DNA of 49,880 nucleotides from NCBI GenBank assembly GCA_004151065.3, contig NWUY0304045239.1, forward strand, positions 1-49,880. Reading direction: 5' to 3'. The translations under genes were made by a program, and so were the position numbers. This document shows, piece after piece, positions 45,660 through 49,880 of this stretch (position 1 is its first letter; every line of letters begins with the position of its first letter). Below the pieces are notes generated by a model. That model ran no database searches and was not told the DNA's origin. It saw only the letters and a list, made by a program, of their open reading frames with translations. The DNA is from Larix sibirica. Its lineage: Eukaryota > Streptophyta > Pinopsida > Pinales > Pinaceae.

Positions 45660-46145
45660 GGATATGGGGCAAGAATTACTGGCCATTGAGTCCCAGCCTC
45701 AGCATTATTTCCAACTGCAAAAGGAGCAGCATCTGAATAAGCAGTACAACCCAGTGGTCCCAGGATCATTAAAAGAAGCATCAGTTGAACCCGCCTCCTC
45801 ATTTTCAGGATAAGTTCCAATATAGTTCGATCATAAGTTGAAGGAGCAGCCGTATCAGCATTCCCAGCATCCCCAACTTCATTAGAACCAGGAAAAGCAG
45901 CGTTCAAAGCAGCAGCACAACCAGCAGCAGCCGAACCAAGATCATTCAAATAAAGAAGTTGAAATGGAATTCTTTCCATAAGCAGTATCATCAGTTTAAC
46001 CAGTTTTCTTCCCGGCATAAGTTGAAAGGGCATAACCAGCCCATAAGCAGCCCCATCAGCATTTGAACCAGCAGTTGAAGAAATAAGCATTCCCAGCATT
46101 TCCAAGAGCAATTGAAGGAGCATTACGACCAATAGCATTTCCACC
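45660..46145 (-). repeat. triplet-periodic Gly/Asn/Ala island F
   Basis: The plus strand repeats agcatt, ccagca, gttgaag and aagcag words. The minus strand reads Gly/Ala/Asn/Ser-rich pieces such as G-N-A-I-G, G-N-A-G-N-A, S-T-A-G-S-N-A-D-G-A-A-Y and G-S-A-A-A-G. A 188-codon minus-strand frame (45578-46144) alternates between this text and the Leu-rich shadow, so it has crossed frames. It resembles islands A to E but favours GNA/GSA over GST words, suggesting a subfamily. Confidence 0.62.
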
Positions 46146-46149
46146 TATT

Positions 46150-49100
46150 GCATGGACGATAGATATAGTACAAAGCAGGAGAGAGTAGGTGAGGCACATA
46201 AGCAGTGGTAAAGAGCTTACTAGTTCAATAAATGTATGTTTTTGGGGCCATTTGCAATTTATAGTAACTTACCTCCTACTTAAGGAGATATATTGTAATT
46301 CAGTAATCAAAAACGCCTTTTATTCTTATTACTGAATTCTGTTCCACCCAAGCTTAATGCCTGTTCCCAACCAGGTAGAACATAAATAAATCATTGGTTA
46401 CTCACTCACATTGTTTTCGACGTGTGAACTGTCTTTCTGTGTCTGTCTGTTTGTGAAAGATATGTCTGCATGTGTTGGTATGACGATTTAACAGGTGTTT
46501 CCAGACGAACTGATATTTTGACTCACTTTTGTTTCCAGACCTGGTGCGATGTGGCCCTGGGATGGTTCGATAAGTTGGCTGTTTAAGTAAAACTAATACA
46601 GCTCCTCCCCTAAAACTTATAAACATTGATTTCCTATGCAACTAAACATGTCCAAAGCTCCTCCAACTGGTGAATCATATATAACGAGCTGTTGTAAATC
46701 GTTATTGGTGTGATGGATCGCGTAGGTGCTAGTGAAGTTTCATAGCGTGCTTTCGGTGAGCCCCCTACCTCCTGCATCTGGTCGCTTCCTCCGGCCAGTC
46801 AGGTTATCTTCATTTTCCTTGGTCCGTCGGACCGCGCCCCAAGAGGTCATCAATCAATCACTCAAAAAACCCAGCAAGAATCTAAAGACTGGAATTCAAT
46901 AAAGCCAGCCTAGCCAAGTTGCGAAGCCAGCCCTGAGCAAGCAGTAATCACATTTTTATAGCTTTTTCCTCCCTAGCAGTATGAAATGGTGTTAAGCAAT
47001 TATTAATAATTAAGAAAACACATAACTTTGGATGTTAGGTTTTAAGTTAGAAAAAAATCGATCAAAAGAAGAGTTTCCAGCCACCCACCAGATATAGTTC
47101 TTAAAATGAAAAATCTAATTGTTTTATCGCGTCTTCGTCTTCCTTATTCACTGCCCGCCATCTATCCTCTCTATTTATTGATCCAGCCGGGTTGGATTTT
47201 CCAAGCATCCCTCCCCATCCATTCTGTCGCTACGCACCTTGTCCAATTGACTTGCCCCCTCCTGGCGGTACCCGATGGATCGATGGCTTCGCCCCTCGCC
47301 TCATCCATCTGATCCGAGCATCCAATATAAGTTTGGAACATTACAAAGAAGTAGTCTAAGTGAGGTAGGCAGTAGATCTCGAGGTTGGTAAAATAGAATA
47401 GGTTGTGTAAGTAAAGGAAGATACTAACATGAAAGGCAAGTATCTCCTAGCAATGTGGTCTGTCTTCATTCATAAAAAGTATCCGGCTGGGGGTGAAGCT
47501 CGCTCGCTCGTCCAATCACGTAAGTAGAGAAGGGTAGTTAACATGTTGGTAGGTCTCGTCGTACTTAACCCTGTAGGCCTTTATTATATTTAAGGGTAGG
47601 GTATGTCTGTGCTCCCTGAACATGGCTGGGTTCAAACTTTAAGCAGGAATACGGACAGGTCTGAGACCTCGTCAACCAACCTTGCCTTGTGGGCACTTTC
47701 ATTTGATGTCGTCCAAAGGTCGGGGGAAAGGGTAAAGAATAAAAAACAAAAGATAGGTGCACAGCGAATAAAATCCTGAAGATGAGGTGGGGGTGGGGTG
47801 CCCAAGATGTGATGTCCAAGAAGAATAAAAAAAAGAGGAGGATTTAAGATATCAAATCCTAAATATGAGGCCCGCCAGTTCTAAATAAAACCAAGCCCAT
47901 TGTGTAAGTAATCTGAATATGCAATCTTAGGGCATAATACATACTAATAATTGTAGTTAGGGCTGTTACTACTTGGGAGCTTAATATAGTATATATCTCT
48001 ATAGCTTTACCTTAGGGCAATAAAGAAAGACTGAAGCTATCATTGGCTAGAGCTAGAGCTCTTACCTAAGGCAGTCTCTATCTATGGGCACGCCACTTTA
48101 TTACTCTTTAATTTACCACCAGGTTTGCATTAGTGAATTTATCAGCTACTCTCGTATTTTATAAATTCTTAAATACCGTAATTACATATATATATAATGA
48201 CTGGAAGAATAAGATCATAAATGGACAATCCCACTGATCGGCGAGGTTCGATATTTAATCGAAGGTATAGAATTATTCTTCCTGCTATTCGAACCAATCA
48301 TTCACGCTCGAAAGAGAAAAGACTTCGTTCATCCCAGCTGGCGAATGAAAGCACGTTAGCGATCACCCAACTACTCATCTATATCACTATTTATTGCTCC
48401 CCTGATATAGCGCTTGTCCATTTTGGACGTCCTGTCCTTCCATGGGTGATTATATGCCCTGCTCTTCATCCCACCCTGGCGTCATATCCTTGACCATCGC
48501 ATGCGGCTCTCCCCCTCTCCCTTACATATGAGGGTGGGTCTGCTGCCTCGGCTTCAACTTAATCACCTTATATTTTATCCCTCCTTCCCTGCTGGCTTCA
48601 TCAGCTGGCAGGCCTTTCTCGCCGCTTCGTGTCCTCCCTCTCTGGTTCTCCTTGGTTGTCTGCGCGCTATTCATGTTTTTGAATCTATCATCTGGTCATC
48701 AACTGGATTTTCTTCTTTATGAACTATACCTTTATAGATCATTTATATATGAGAACTCGTATTTCGTTCCAAGCATTACTGCCAATCAGCTTGCGTAGTC
48801 TTTGCTGCCTTAAGGACCCAATCCCCCCATTACGCTTTATTGAAACAATAAATAACCCCCATTTCCAAAAGTTTCCGGGTATGTCTTTAATTGAGGCTCG
48901 AAGCCGATAGGAGGCTGGTCCCTACGTCGTGTTACTTTGATGATATCACCATGGATACGTCCTTGCCATGCGCCGCCAGTTGATTTTCATATTTATTAAA
49001 AGTTGATTGACTACTTTCCGAACCTCTAACCTTTGTCCTCTTTCAACTCTCGGCAAGCGTTAGCAATTTCAACAACAAGATCATGGGCGGTAGCGATCCG

Positions 49101-49880
49101 ATCTATCATCACCAAATATGGAGGCAGAGAAACTTTATAGTAATGAACTATACCCTCTATGATGAGGTAGGGCAATCCATAGCCACTCCAAGTTTGGGAT
49201 ACCCGGATTAAGGTAAAGTTGATTGCTCCTTATTCATGCCCTCGATTCTATTTATGCCAATTCCCTAGTGTTTATACCTTACTAGTTTCTGTGGGTTGCC
49301 CTGCATGGGTTGCTACTAGGCATTGTCGAAGGAAGTGTTGTTTTTTAGTTGGATAAGAATGTATAAAAACGTTATAATCCGCTAGAATCCGGCCCACTAA
49401 TTCACCGTACCAAACCTTTTTAGTTACTACCCTTCCCTTAGAGTAAGTTCCATGGCACCTTATAGGACCCTGTCTTAGTCGTCCATGCATTACATTAATA
49501 AGTTCCATGTATGTATACACTATACTTACTACTCACAATAAAGTAGGTCATAGCCTGTTGTCATAGCCCATCATACTGCCCCAGTCATATCTGGCCTGGG
49601 ATTATGGGCTGGAGACAGCAATTTGAAACCAGTAAAGTGCCAATCCATTGGCAGTCTTATTGCCTCAAGATGTGGTGGTCATTGCAAGGTCAACGAGAAC
49701 CAGTCTCAATACAGCGGGGCAGTCGTTACACCATTCGTGCAGGTAGCAAAGCACTTTTTTTTCCTTCAACATGGTTCTCTCAAGCGCCCTAAGAATTTTT
49801 ATAATAAATCACACACTGGTTGTTAACCCTTCCTGTCACCTGTAATTATCCCAACCACCCGTCCACCAATGTGCGAAAAA
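46150..49880. other. non-genic 3' part of the window
   Basis: No gene, tRNA or retroelement piece recognised. A ctgtctgt run lies near 46430-46452. Open frames of 60-90 codons (47106-47312 plus, 47565-47819 minus, 48221-48493 plus, 49272-49520 minus) are without recognisable motifs. Composition is ordinary for plant mitochondrial intergenic DNA. Confidence 0.5.

Noticed and set aside
45578-46144. 188-codon minus-strand open frame as a gene
   Set aside because: Composition switches between Gly/Ala/Asn text and Leu-rich shadow within one frame, as expected from frame drift in a repeat, with no domain.

Overview
The window looks like gene-poor seed-plant organellar DNA, most likely from an expanded mitochondrial genome. 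The main evidence is one confident native gene, mitochondrial rps2 (1452-2120, + strand). Its reading frame carries many Pro and Ser codons at positions where the family has Leu or Phe, the signature of extensive C-to-U RNA editing. Retention of rps2, heavy predicted editing, very long non-genic stretches and decayed plant LTR retrotransposons together suggest a gymnosperm (conifer-like) or early-diverging angiosperm mitochondrion. That taxonomic call is inference. A nuclear copy of mitochondrial DNA cannot be excluded from the sequence alone. I see no rRNA, no convincing tRNA, no intron domain V and no CRISPR array.

Layout: 0-2.1 kb holds rps2 and its flanks. Ty3/gypsy remains occupy three places: a primer-binding site plus the front half of gag on the + strand (3195-4065), and on the - strand the back half of gag with the protease (about 15.47 down to 13.82 kb) and reverse transcriptase/RNase H (about 11.60 down to 10.61 kb). 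The two - strand pieces are in correct gag-PR-RT-RH order but are separated by about 2.2 kb of unrelated sequence. At 35.6-36.2 kb on the - strand is a decayed replication-initiator (Rep) gene of the HUH type found in CRESS-DNA viruses and related plasmids. It retains motif I and motif II, has a tandem stop after motif II, and has Cys in place of the catalytic Tyr in motif III.

Much of the remainder is repeat-like sequence of several distinct textures. (1) At least six triplet-periodic islands (2.46-2.79, 15.48-16.44, 16.46-17.6, 24.48-25.48, 26.74-28.52 and 45.66-46.15 kb), in both orientations, when read on the proper strand give broken frames rich in Gly, Ala, Ser and Thr with a recurring Gly-Ser-Thr word. 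(2) A 2.6 kb block (18.0-20.65 kb) is AT-rich, nearly ORF-free and built from recurring short words such as aagctt and gcttac. (3) A T-poor, A/C-rich block lies immediately before one island (23.73-24.48 kb). (4) There are many short tandem duplications of 12-91 bp period and small dispersed repeat families. None of the 60-130 residue open frames in these regions resembles a known protein; the Leu-rich ones are frame shadows of the triplet repeats.

There is no operon or pathway to reconstruct. The window is best read as one ribosomal protein gene embedded in an accumulation of foreign (retrotransposon, Rep element) and self-generated (degenerate repeat) DNA.
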